Assembly (NCBI GenBank): GCA_031270585.1
Contig: JAISXK010000036.1
Span: 1 to 11,548 of the forward strand
Reading direction: 5' to 3'
DNA length: 11,548 nt
Source: Clostridiales bacterium
GTDB lineage: Bacteria > Bacillota > Clostridia > Christensenellales > CAG-138
Part shown: positions 6,192 to 11,548 of the stretch, in pieces
Position numbering within the stretch: position 1 is the first letter of the stretch
How the letters are laid out: every line of letters begins with the position of its first letter
Translations under genes and position numbers: made by a program
Notes under the pieces: generated by a model
What the model was told of the DNA's origin: nothing
What the model saw: only the letters and a program-made list of their open reading frames with translations
Database searches by the model: none

Positions 6192-7586
6192 TTAATCCTT
6201 CATGCGGTAAATGCCGTCCACAAATATATCCTTGATATCCGATACTCCCATGGATGCCGCCACGATAACGACCACAGTATCGCCCTTTTGCATATAGTCG
6301 CCACCCTTTGGTATGATCACCTTGCGCGCGCGTATGATGGCAGCGATGAGTATATTGGGCTTCAGCCTAAGCTCCTGCAGGGATACATGCAGGTAAGATG
6401 CTTCGCAATCATACTGTATAAAGAACTCTATGGCCTCCGCCTCGCCATCCATAATGCGGTACAGCGTAACGATGGAGCCGCCCGACGTATTGCCGATCGC
6501 GCGCACATAGCTTATGATCTCATCGGCGGTCAACTGCTTGGGACTCACAATGGTATCGATCCCCTTTTCCTCAAACACGGCGGTATATTCCGTGCGGTTG
6601 ATCTTTGTGATGGTTTTGGGTACGCCCATAAAGTTACCAAACATGGATATGATCAGATTTTCCTCATCCATATCCGTCAGCGTCACCAGCGCGCCGGTAC
6701 TCTCCAGCCCTTCCGCCAGCAAAAGATCCTGCGCCGTCCCGTCGCCGTTGATCACCATGGCGTCGGGTATCAGTTCGCAAAGCCTTTCGCAGCGTTCGCG
6801 GCTTTTTTCTATAATGGTAATCTGCACGCGCGCGCGCGCCAGCAACAGGGCTAGGTATACCGATATGCGTCCCCCGCCGATGATCATCACGCTTTGGGTG
6901 GCGTGGTTATCCACATGGAGTAGCCGCAAAAGTTTTGCAAGCTCGGTGGCGTCCGCCGCGATGGTTATTTTATCTCCCTCCATCAGCCGAAAACTGCCCG
7001 ACGGTATGGTGACATCGCCCCCCCTGTCCACCGTGCAAACCAGCGCGTTTAATTGTCCGAAGCCCAGTTTGTTCATCTCAAGCAACTGCTTGCCTGCGAG
7101 CATGTTCTCATCCTTCAGCTTGAGCTCCACAAGCTCCACACGGCCTTTGGCAAAGCTGTCGCGCTTTAAAAACGAAGGGTATTGCAAAAGGCGGAAAATC
7201 TCCTTCGCCGCCGTGCGCTCGGGATTGATATGTAGCGATAGGCCCAGTTCTTCTTTTAAGAGCCGCAGGTTTTGGTCATATTCGGGGTTGCGCACCCGCG
7301 CTATGGTGTTTTTGCAGCCCAGCTTGCGCGCGGTCATACAACATAAAAGGTTCACCTCATCGCGCGAGGTGGCCGCGATCAATATATCGCTTATGGGCAC
7401 GTCCGCCTCACGCTGCACATCCACGTTCGCGCCGTTTCCCTCTACGACGGCCACATCCAGCGCTTCCTGTGATTTTTTTAATACGTTGGGGTTGTTGTCT
7501 ATCACGACAACATCATGCCCTTCGTTCGCCAGCTCGTGCGTAAGCGCGTAGCCAACCTTGCCATCGCCAACGATCACGATTTTCAT
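6192..7586 (-). CDS. trkA: Trk system regulatory subunit TrkA (tandem RCK domains)
   Basis: Cytoplasmic nucleotide-binding gating subunit of the Trk potassium transporter, 464 residues. Two RCK modules are present, each a Rossmann TrkA_N domain followed by a TrkA_C domain. The first has GDGKVG at 7-12, with VVVID at the end of strand 2. The second begins MIIGGGRISVYLA near residue 235, with TIIEKS as its acidic strand end. Both nucleotide-binding sites look complete. I start it at ATG 7586, preceded by GGAAAGG; the frame can extend to ATG 7619, but that start lies against a hairpin and lacks a ribosome-binding site. It precedes trkH by 2 bp. The 264-bp leader has no clear promoter but contains two hairpins. 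Confidence 0.94.
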   Translation of the reverse strand: MKIVIVGDGKVGYALTHELANEGHDVVVIDNNPNVLKKSQEALDVAVVEGNGANVDVQREADVPISDILIAATSRDEVNLLCCMTARKLGCKNTIARVRNPEYDQNLRLLKEELGLSLHINPERTAAKEIFRLLQYPSFLKRDSFAKGRVELVELKLKDENMLAGKQLLEMNKLGFGQLNALVCTVDRGGDVTIPSGSFRLMEGDKITIAADATELAKLLRLLHVDNHATQSVMIIGGGRISVYLALLLARARVQITIIEKSRERCERLCELIPDAMVINGDGTAQDLLLAEGLESTGALVTLTDMDEENLIISMFGNFMGVPKTITKINRTEYTAVFEEKGIDTIVSPKQLTADEIISYVRAIGNTSGGSIVTLYRIMDGEAEAIEFFIQYDCEASYLHVSLQELRLKPNILIAAIIRARKVIIPKGGDYMQKGDTVVVIVAASMGVSDIKDIFVDGIYRMKD

Positions 7587-7620
7587 ATCGCGCCTTTCCG
7601 TCCAAAGCACCGCGCGCATA

Positions 7621-7638
7621 CAAACCCTGACGGGTTTG
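7621..7638 (-). other. Hairpin in the trkA leader
   Basis: CAAACCC-TGAC-GGGTTTG is a perfect 7-bp stem with a tetraloop, 35 bp upstream of the trkA start codon. No T-run follows on the minus strand. It could influence leader folding or translation of trkA. Confidence 0.4.
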
Positions 7639-7668
7639 GTACGCCCCCGGCCTTAACCTTGTTACTCC

Positions 7669-7689
7669 ATGCCCTGTCACGTCAGGCAT
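7669..7689 (-). other. Second inverted repeat in the trkA leader
   Basis: ATGCCCTG (7669-7676) and CAGGCAT (7683-7689) pair over 7 bp with one bulged C around a 6-nt loop. It sits 30 bp upstream of the first leader hairpin. It may be an operator or an RNA element. It does not match the c-di-AMP (ydaO) riboswitch pattern that I know from K+ transporter leaders. Confidence 0.3.
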
Positions 7690-7810
7690 ATCACGCCAAG
7701 CATATTATGCATGGTAAGTTTATCAAAAGCCTCAGCAACGCGCAATAACAATTCCGTGCCTGAAAATGTTTTAGACAACCTTTCAAATAAAGCTTCACGC
7801 AAACAATCAT

Positions 7811-7846
7811 GCGGCCACGGCTTACCGCGTGCGGCCGCCGCGCACG
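7811..7846 (-). terminator. GC-rich hairpins after the E2-like gene, possible terminator
   Basis: Directly after the E2-like stop codon, CGTGCG (7828-7833) pairs with CGCACG (7841-7846). Alternatively, GCGGCC (7811-7816) pairs with GGCCGC (7833-7838). The two folds are mutually exclusive. Only a weak T-containing stretch follows on the minus strand, so termination is plausible but not convincing. Confidence 0.35.
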
Positions 7847-7850
7847 ATGC

Positions 7851-8753
7851 TTATCGGCCTTTTCTTTTTTTGACTACGCCGTCGTCAATCACAACCTGCC
7901 CGGGCGGATCAAGCAGCGACGCGGGGTTGCTTAGCAGCTTGCGCAAATATTTCATGGACGCCGCGTAATAGTGCCCGTCACAGATGCGTTCATCGGTAAC
8001 AAATTTGAGGCCGATAAACCTGCGCGCATCTTTTTCGCCTGTGGCGGAAACCGCGTGCCCACGCACCTTATTGCCCATGGCCACAAATACGCTGCACGTA
8101 CCAAACTCATACAGGTGGTGGTAAATAGGGCCGATACCCAACGAGCCCATATTGGTGAGGAACATACTGCAATGCCAGGGACTTGCCCTGTTGATTGCCT
8201 TGGGCAGCAGGCCAACCTTATCGAGGTTGTGCAGCATAAACGCCACAAAGCGCATGACAAACGAAGGCAGCACACGCATAAAACGGCTGAGCCTGTCAGA
8301 GCCGTTGAGCGCGCCTTCCGGCGTATTTTCTTCCAGTATGGCGGTCATCTTCTTTACAACGTCATAAAGCGTATCCGCAGGATCAAATTGAGGTTTTACC
8401 AGAGTTTCCTCACCCTTATCGGTGACAGAGCGTTTGATTACCAGCGATATATTGATGTGGTTGCGCGCATAGATCTTGTTCCACACCACGAAACGGTTGA
8501 GATATGGCCGCGCCGCGATCATGCGCACCATGCAGGCGATGATCACATGCATCAGAGTCAAATCCGGCATATCATCCTTATGCGCGCGGATGAAGCGCTC
8601 CACGCTTTCCAGCGGAATATTCTCCTCGAAAAAATTCTGGCTGTCTATACGTGTGCGCAGTATAAACGGTATGACGCCAAACACGGCGTCAACGTTGCGC
8701 ACGCGCCAACCGTCGTAACGATCAAAAACACCCCTGCGAACTGTTTTTTGCAA
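7851..8753 (-). CDS. 2-oxoacid dehydrogenase E2-like (CoA-acyltransferase fold) protein lacking catalytic His
   Basis: A 300-residue protein that resembles only the C-terminal catalytic domain of E2 acyltransferases and chloramphenicol acetyltransferase. There is no lipoyl or peripheral-subunit-binding domain and no E1/E3 gene nearby. Landmarks are DSQNFFEENI (37-46), LMHVIIACMVRMIAARPYLNRFV (67-89), FLTNMGSLGI (198-207) and DERICDGHYYA (254-264). In active E2 enzymes the last motif is DHRxxDG; here the catalytic His is Glu255 while the Asp-Gly is kept. I recall the same DERICDG in homologues from other Firmicutes, so it is probably a family trait rather than damage. The reading frame is open to 8861, but a strong promoter lies inside that extension. 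I therefore place the start at TTG 8753, after a purine-rich GGGAGGCGGGGGG. Function unknown; acyl-CoA binding or transfer to a special acceptor is inference. Confidence 0.78.
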   Translation of the reverse strand: MQKTVRRGVFDRYDGWRVRNVDAVFGVIPFILRTRIDSQNFFEENIPLESVERFIRAHKDDMPDLTLMHVIIACMVRMIAARPYLNRFVVWNKIYARNHINISLVIKRSVTDKGEETLVKPQFDPADTLYDVVKKMTAILEENTPEGALNGSDRLSRFMRVLPSFVMRFVAFMLHNLDKVGLLPKAINRASPWHCSMFLTNMGSLGIGPIYHHLYEFGTCSVFVAMGNKVRGHAVSATGEKDARRFIGLKFVTDERICDGHYYAASMKYLRKLLSNPASLLDPPGQVVIDDGVVKKRKGR

Positions 8754-8777
8754 AACAACACCCCCCGCCTCCCGTTC

Positions 8778-8806
8778 AGTATAAAGGCCGGCGCGGATAA
8801 GGTCAA
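8778..8806 (-). promoter_or_regulatory. Promoter of the E2-like gene (TTGACC-17-TATACT)
   Basis: On the minus strand TTGACC (8806-8801) and TATACT (8783-8778) are 17 bp apart, close to sigma-A consensus. The predicted start near 8771 gives a leader of only about 18 nt before TTG 8753. This excludes the longer frame beginning at 8861 as the main product. Confidence 0.75.
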
Positions 8807-8840
8807 CGCAAAGTTGTGACGCAAAAAATACTTTTTTATA

Positions 8841-8870
8841 TTGCGCAAACAGGGCGGGCAATTGTACAAT
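8841..8870 (+). promoter_or_regulatory. Promoter of the ACT/UPF0210 operon
   Basis: TTGCGC (8841-8846) and TACAAT (8865-8870) are 18 bp apart, with a predicted start near 8877, about 24 nt before the ACT gene. It is divergent from the E2-like promoter, with about 34 bp between the two -35 boxes. Confidence 0.6.
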
Positions 8871-8900
8871 GATACATCATAACAAATAAAGGGAGCAACC

Positions 8901-9176
8901 ATGAACCGTGCAATCGTTACCGTGCTGGGGCGCGATAAGGTGGGCATTATCGCCACTGTAAGCGGCAGACTCAGCGAGCTGAACATAAATATACTCGACA
9001 TTACGCAAACAGTTATGGATGAAAACATATTTGTTATGCTCATGCTGGTGGATATCAGCAAAAAAACGCTCAGTTTCCACGAGGTGAAGGAAGCGTTAAG
9101 GCAATTGGGCGAGGCGCATGGCGTATCGGTTCGCATACAGAGCGAAGAGATATTTGACTCCATGCATAAGGTATAA
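8901..9176 (+). CDS. ACT-domain protein, UPF0237 family
   Basis: A 91-residue single ACT-domain protein, likely cytosolic and ligand-sensing. The family hallmark is clear: RAIVTVLGRDKVGIIATVSGRLSELNINILDITQTVM at residues 3-39, with the VGI.A.VS turn that binds small molecules (often amino acids) in related domains. It ends with a helix and a short tail. The start at ATG 8901 follows AAAGGGAG. It is followed after 4 bp by the UPF0210 gene, an adjacency I know from many Firmicutes and other microbes. It probably acts as a regulatory partner of that protein; the partnership is inferred from gene order. It is related to the N-terminal part of GcvR-type regulators. Confidence 0.9.
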   Translation: MNRAIVTVLGRDKVGIIATVSGRLSELNINILDITQTVMDENIFVMLMLVDISKKTLSFHEVKEALRQLGEAHGVSVRIQSEEIFDSMHKV

Positions 9177-9180
9177 CGCC

Positions 9181-10545
9181 ATGCCGATACTCAATACCAG
9201 CGAAATATTAGAAACCATACGCATGATTGACAGGGAAAACTTGGATATCCGCACCATCACCATGGGGATATCGCTGCTTGATTGCGCGTGCGATGATATC
9301 AGGGCGCTTGCCCTGCGCGTATATGATCGCGTCTGTACCCGCGCGGAACATTTGGTGCGCGTGGGCTGCGAGATTGAAGACCGCTATGGCATACCCATCG
9401 TAAACAAACGGGTTTCCGTTACGCCCGTATCGCTGGTGGCAGGCGGCACAAACGCCGCCAGTTACGTACCCGTCGCGCAGGCGATGGATCGCGCCGCGCA
9501 TACGCTGGGCATTGACTTTATAGGAGGGTTCTCGGCGTTGGTGCACAAGGGCATCGCAAAAGCCGACGCGGTGCTGATAAAAAGCATACCCGAGGCGTTG
9601 GCTCAAACCCAATACGTATGTGCCAGCGTCAACATAGGATCCACCCGCGCGGGCATCAATATGGATGCCGTAAAAATCATGGGGGTATGCATCAAGGAAG
9701 CTGCAGAGAAGACGGCAAAAAGCGGCGGCATAGGCGCGGCAAAGCTTGTGGCGTTTTGTAACGCGGTGGAGGATAACCCGTTTATGGCGGGCGCTTTCCA
9801 CGGGCCGGGCGAGGCGGATTGTGTGATCAATGTGGGCGTATCGGGGCCGGGCGTGGTAAAAAGCGCGCTTGCCCGCCTGCAGGGCGCACCCTTTGACGTT
9901 GTGGCCGAAACCATCAAAAAAACAGCCTTTCGCGTTACGCGCATGGGCCAGTTGGTGGCGCGCGAAGCTTCGCGGCGGTTGAACGTACCTTTTGGCATTG
10001 TGGATTTATCCCTGGCGCCAACGCCCGCGATGGGCGATTCCGTGGCGCATATATTAACGGAGATGGGGCTGGAATACGCGGGCGCGCCGGGCAGCACGGC
10101 GGCGCTGGCGCTTTTAAACGACGCCGTGAAAAAGGGCGGCGTGATGGCGTCCGGGCATGTGGGGGGGCTTTCGGGCGCGTTCATACCCGTAAGCGAGGAT
10201 GCGGGCATGATCGAAGCGGCGCAGGCAGGTGCCCTCACGCTGGAAAAATTGGAGGCTATGACCTGCGTATGCTCCGTAGGGCTTGACATGATCGCCATAC
10301 CCGGCGACACCGGCGCCGCCACGATCGCCGGCATATTGGCGGATGAGGCGGCTATCGGCATGATCAACAACAAGACCACCGCAGTGCGCATCATCGCGGC
10401 GCCGGGCAAACGGGCGGGAGATATTGTTGAGTTTGGCGGTCTACTGGGGATAGCGCCGGTTATGCCGGTGAACACCTACTCGTGCGAGGCGTTTATTGCG
10501 CGCGGCGGGCGTATACCCGCGCCGATACATAGTTTGCGCAATTAA
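9181..10545 (+). CDS. UPF0210 (PFL-like, DUF711) family protein
   Basis: A 454-residue protein of the UPF0210 family, full length (family about 450). Family-wide landmarks are ITMGISLLDC (26-35), the TPVSLVAGG loop (81-89), DFIGGFSALVHKG (112-124), the central FHGPGEADCVINVGVSGPGVV (206-226), FGIVDLSLAPTPAMGDSVA (271-289), APGSTAALALLNDAVKKGG (302-320) and VGLDMIAIPGDT (366-377). It has been called a PFL-family protein, but the glycyl-radical motif of pyruvate formate-lyase is not seen and the reaction is unknown. The start at ATG 9181 follows AAGG. It is the second gene of the ACT operon, with stop and start codons 4 bp apart. Its stop codon is only 5 bp from the stop of a convergent DeoR regulator, with no terminator between. 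Family identity is sure; function is not. Confidence 0.9.
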   Translation: MPILNTSEILETIRMIDRENLDIRTITMGISLLDCACDDIRALALRVYDRVCTRAEHLVRVGCEIEDRYGIPIVNKRVSVTPVSLVAGGTNAASYVPVAQAMDRAAHTLGIDFIGGFSALVHKGIAKADAVLIKSIPEALAQTQYVCASVNIGSTRAGINMDAVKIMGVCIKEAAEKTAKSGGIGAAKLVAFCNAVEDNPFMAGAFHGPGEADCVINVGVSGPGVVKSALARLQGAPFDVVAETIKKTAFRVTRMGQLVAREASRRLNVPFGIVDLSLAPTPAMGDSVAHILTEMGLEYAGAPGSTAALALLNDAVKKGGVMASGHVGGLSGAFIPVSEDAGMIEAAQAGALTLEKLEAMTCVCSVGLDMIAIPGDTGAATIAGILADEAAIGMINNKTTAVRIIAAPGKRAGDIVEFGGLLGIAPVMPVNTYSCEAFIARGGRIPAPIHSLRN

Positions 10546-10550
10546 CTCAA

Positions 10551-11321
10551 TTATGCCTTGGAAAGTATGATTTCCACACCGGCGGACTGCGCCGCGCCCG
10601 CGATATCGGGCGGCAAGGATCTATCTGTGACCAGCACATCAATATCGGCAAGCGCCGCGAACGTAAACGGCAACGTCCGGCCTATTTTTGAGTGATCCAT
10701 CAGCATAATCGTGCGCTGGGCCTTTTGTATTACCTTCTTTTTTAACTCGTGTTCGCTGGTCATGCCGGATGTAAACCCCGTGGCAAGCGAAAAGCCGGAT
10801 GTCGCCATCACCGCCGTATCGATATTGACGGTGTTCAGCACGGCCTGCGCCTGCGGGCCCGAGCAGGAAAGCGTGTTGCCGCTGATTTGCCCGCCCACCA
10901 TGATCACATTACAGTTGCGGTTTTTTGTCAGCTCTATGGCGGTATTCGCGCCGCTGGTGATGATGGTGTAATGATGGTTGCCCAGCATCTTCGCAAGGCC
11001 CATGATGGTGCTGCCCGCATCCATATAGATGGAAAGGCCGGGCTTCACAAAATCGAGTGCGGCACGCGCGATCAGGCGTTTTTGCTCTATATTTTCGTGT
11101 GCGCGCCGGCTATACACGCCCTCAACGCCGGGTTGTATGGAACTCATGGAAACTGCCCCGCCGCGGGTTCGGCGCAGGAAGCCCTCTTTCTCAAGTGCGT
11201 TGAGATCGCGCCAAAGCGTCATGCTGGAACAATCGCCCACCAGCGCAAGCAAAACCGCAATGGTCGCCTCGCCGTGAAATTCAATATATTCCCGTATCAT
11301 GGCGCGTCTTTCCTTTTGCAT
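10551..11321 (-). CDS. DeoR/GlpR-family transcriptional regulator
   Basis: A 256-residue DeoR-type regulator, a usual length. The N-terminal winged HTH covers about residues 1-58 (RRAMIREYIEFHGEATI, then SSMTLWRDLNALEKEGFLRRTRGGAV). The C-terminal sugar-phosphate-sensing domain follows, with DAGSTIMGLA (101-110), TSGANTAIEL (122-131), MVGGQISGNT (141-150), TSGFSLATGFT (174-184) and MLMDHSKIG (206-214). Family members usually repress catabolic genes and respond to a phosphorylated sugar or polyol. The start at ATG 11321 has GAGGT close upstream; the frame extends to 11336 without a ribosome-binding site. It converges on the UPF0210 gene, and no sugar-catabolic operon lies in the window, so its target is probably elsewhere or beyond the right edge. 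The upstream AT-rich region holds an operator-like palindrome. Confidence 0.9.
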   Translation of the reverse strand: MQKERRAMIREYIEFHGEATIAVLLALVGDCSSMTLWRDLNALEKEGFLRRTRGGAVSMSSIQPGVEGVYSRRAHENIEQKRLIARAALDFVKPGLSIYMDAGSTIMGLAKMLGNHHYTIITSGANTAIELTKNRNCNVIMVGGQISGNTLSCSGPQAQAVLNTVNIDTAVMATSGFSLATGFTSGMTSEHELKKKVIQKAQRTIMLMDHSKIGRTLPFTFAALADIDVLVTDRSLPPDIAGAAQSAGVEIILSKA

Positions 11322-11394
11322 ATACACCTCTTCCATATCGTTCTACATATAGTTTACTGCAAATGTTTGAAAGCAACAACTATTTGTTAGATAA

Positions 11395-11411
11395 ATGGTA
11401 TAACGTACCAT
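11395..11411. promoter_or_regulatory. Operator-like palindrome upstream of the DeoR gene
   Basis: ATGGTA-TAACG-TACCAT is a perfect 6-5-6 inverted repeat in a very AT-rich stretch, 74 bp upstream of the DeoR-family start codon. On the minus strand it contains TATACC, a possible -10, though no good -35 is seen at the right distance. It may be an autoregulatory site for the adjacent regulator. Confidence 0.45.
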
Positions 11412-11468
11412 AATATTTTGTAATCATAACATAATTAGGATAAGTATCCGCTATTCCCCGCGACATAA

Positions 11469-11498
11469 AAGGGGCTGTCCAGAAATGGGCAGCCCCTT
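11469..11498 (-). terminator. Intrinsic terminator hairpin
   Basis: AAGGGGCTGTCC and GGGCAGCCCCTT form a 12-bp stem (one G-T pair) around a 6-nt loop (AGAAAT). On the minus strand it is followed by TTTT, so it should stop transcripts from a minus-strand gene to the right of the window. It is the second of two in series. Confidence 0.65.
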
Positions 11499-11523
11499 AA
11501 CAAAAAAAAGAGTAACAAAAAAG

Positions 11524-11548
11524 CGGCACTTTCAGTAGAGAAAGGCCG
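11524..11548 (-). terminator. Intrinsic terminator at the window edge
   Basis: CGGC-A-CTTTC and GAAAG-GCCG form a 9-bp stem with one bulged A around a 6-nt loop. On the minus strand a run of six T (11522-11517) follows, and a run of eight T lies a little further on. It would end a minus-strand gene beyond the right edge; the stem may extend outside the window. Confidence 0.65.

Noticed and set aside
6514..7551. Long plus-strand open frame (345 codons) opposite trkA
   Set aside because: Serine-rich low-complexity translation that mirrors the trkA codons; no ribosome-binding site or domain, and trkA is certain.
7587..7850. c-di-AMP (ydaO) riboswitch before trkA
   Set aside because: Expected from other Firmicutes K+ genes, but the conserved sequence blocks of that riboswitch are not seen.
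7971..8819. Plus-strand open frame (282 codons) opposite the E2-like gene
   Set aside because: His/Arg-rich shadow of a conserved protein; no family features or start signal.
9603..10475. Minus-strand open frame (290 codons) opposite UPF0210
   Set aside because: Ala/Ser/Pro/Thr-rich antisense product typical of GC-rich codon shadows.
1..11548. CRISPR array, tRNA, rRNA, complete insertion sequence or attachment site
   Set aside because: No spaced direct repeats, tRNA cloverleaf, rRNA segments, transposase with terminal repeats or paired att-like repeats were seen by eye.

Overview
The window looks like chromosomal DNA of an anaerobic, gut-type Clostridia (Firmicutes). The evidence is a two-subunit class I [4Fe-4S] fumarase, a TrkA/TrkH potassium system, an ACT-domain (UPF0237) plus UPF0210 gene pair, Gram-positive style Shine-Dalgarno sequences and sigma-A type promoters. 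The assignment rests on gene families and style only; no rRNA or tRNA gene is visible.

Region 1 (1-2460) is an accessory-looking module. A LysR-type regulator is divergent from a two-gene operon encoding a VOC/glyoxalase-fold enzyme and a short member of the DAPG/phloretin hydrolase family. The shared intergenic region holds a near-consensus lysR promoter with an 8-4-8 palindrome in its spacer. The same palindrome lies about 60 bp upstream of the predicted start of the enzyme operon. This is the arrangement expected for an autorepressing LysR activator, and suggests an inducible pathway acting on an aromatic or polyketide-like substrate.

Region 2 (about 2320-2795) is a genomic scar. A frameshifted fragment of a RepA/DnaB-like mobile-element ATPase lies antisense to, and overlaps, the 3' end of lysR, so the last ~43 residues of the regulator appear to be read from foreign antisense DNA. 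The rest of the region has no recognisable gene. It ends beside half of a hairpin just after the fumarase beta gene.

Region 3 (2796-8753, all minus strand) is housekeeping. In transcription order it holds an E2-like CoA-acyltransferase-fold protein with its own strong promoter, trkA and trkH (2 bp apart), a small HTH/coiled-coil protein resembling an IS3-type OrfA, and the fumarase alpha and beta subunits (11 bp apart).

Region 4 (8754-11548) starts at a divergent promoter region. The UPF0237 ACT-domain gene and the UPF0210 gene form a tight plus-strand operon of unknown function. It converges, with only 5 bp between stop codons, on a DeoR-family regulator. Upstream of that regulator lie an AT-rich region with an operator-like palindrome and two terminators for a minus-strand gene outside the window.

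The most interesting parts are the LysR/VOC/hydrolase module with its readable regulatory region, the chimeric LysR C-terminus made by mobile-element debris, and the ACT/UPF0210 pair facing a DeoR regulator.
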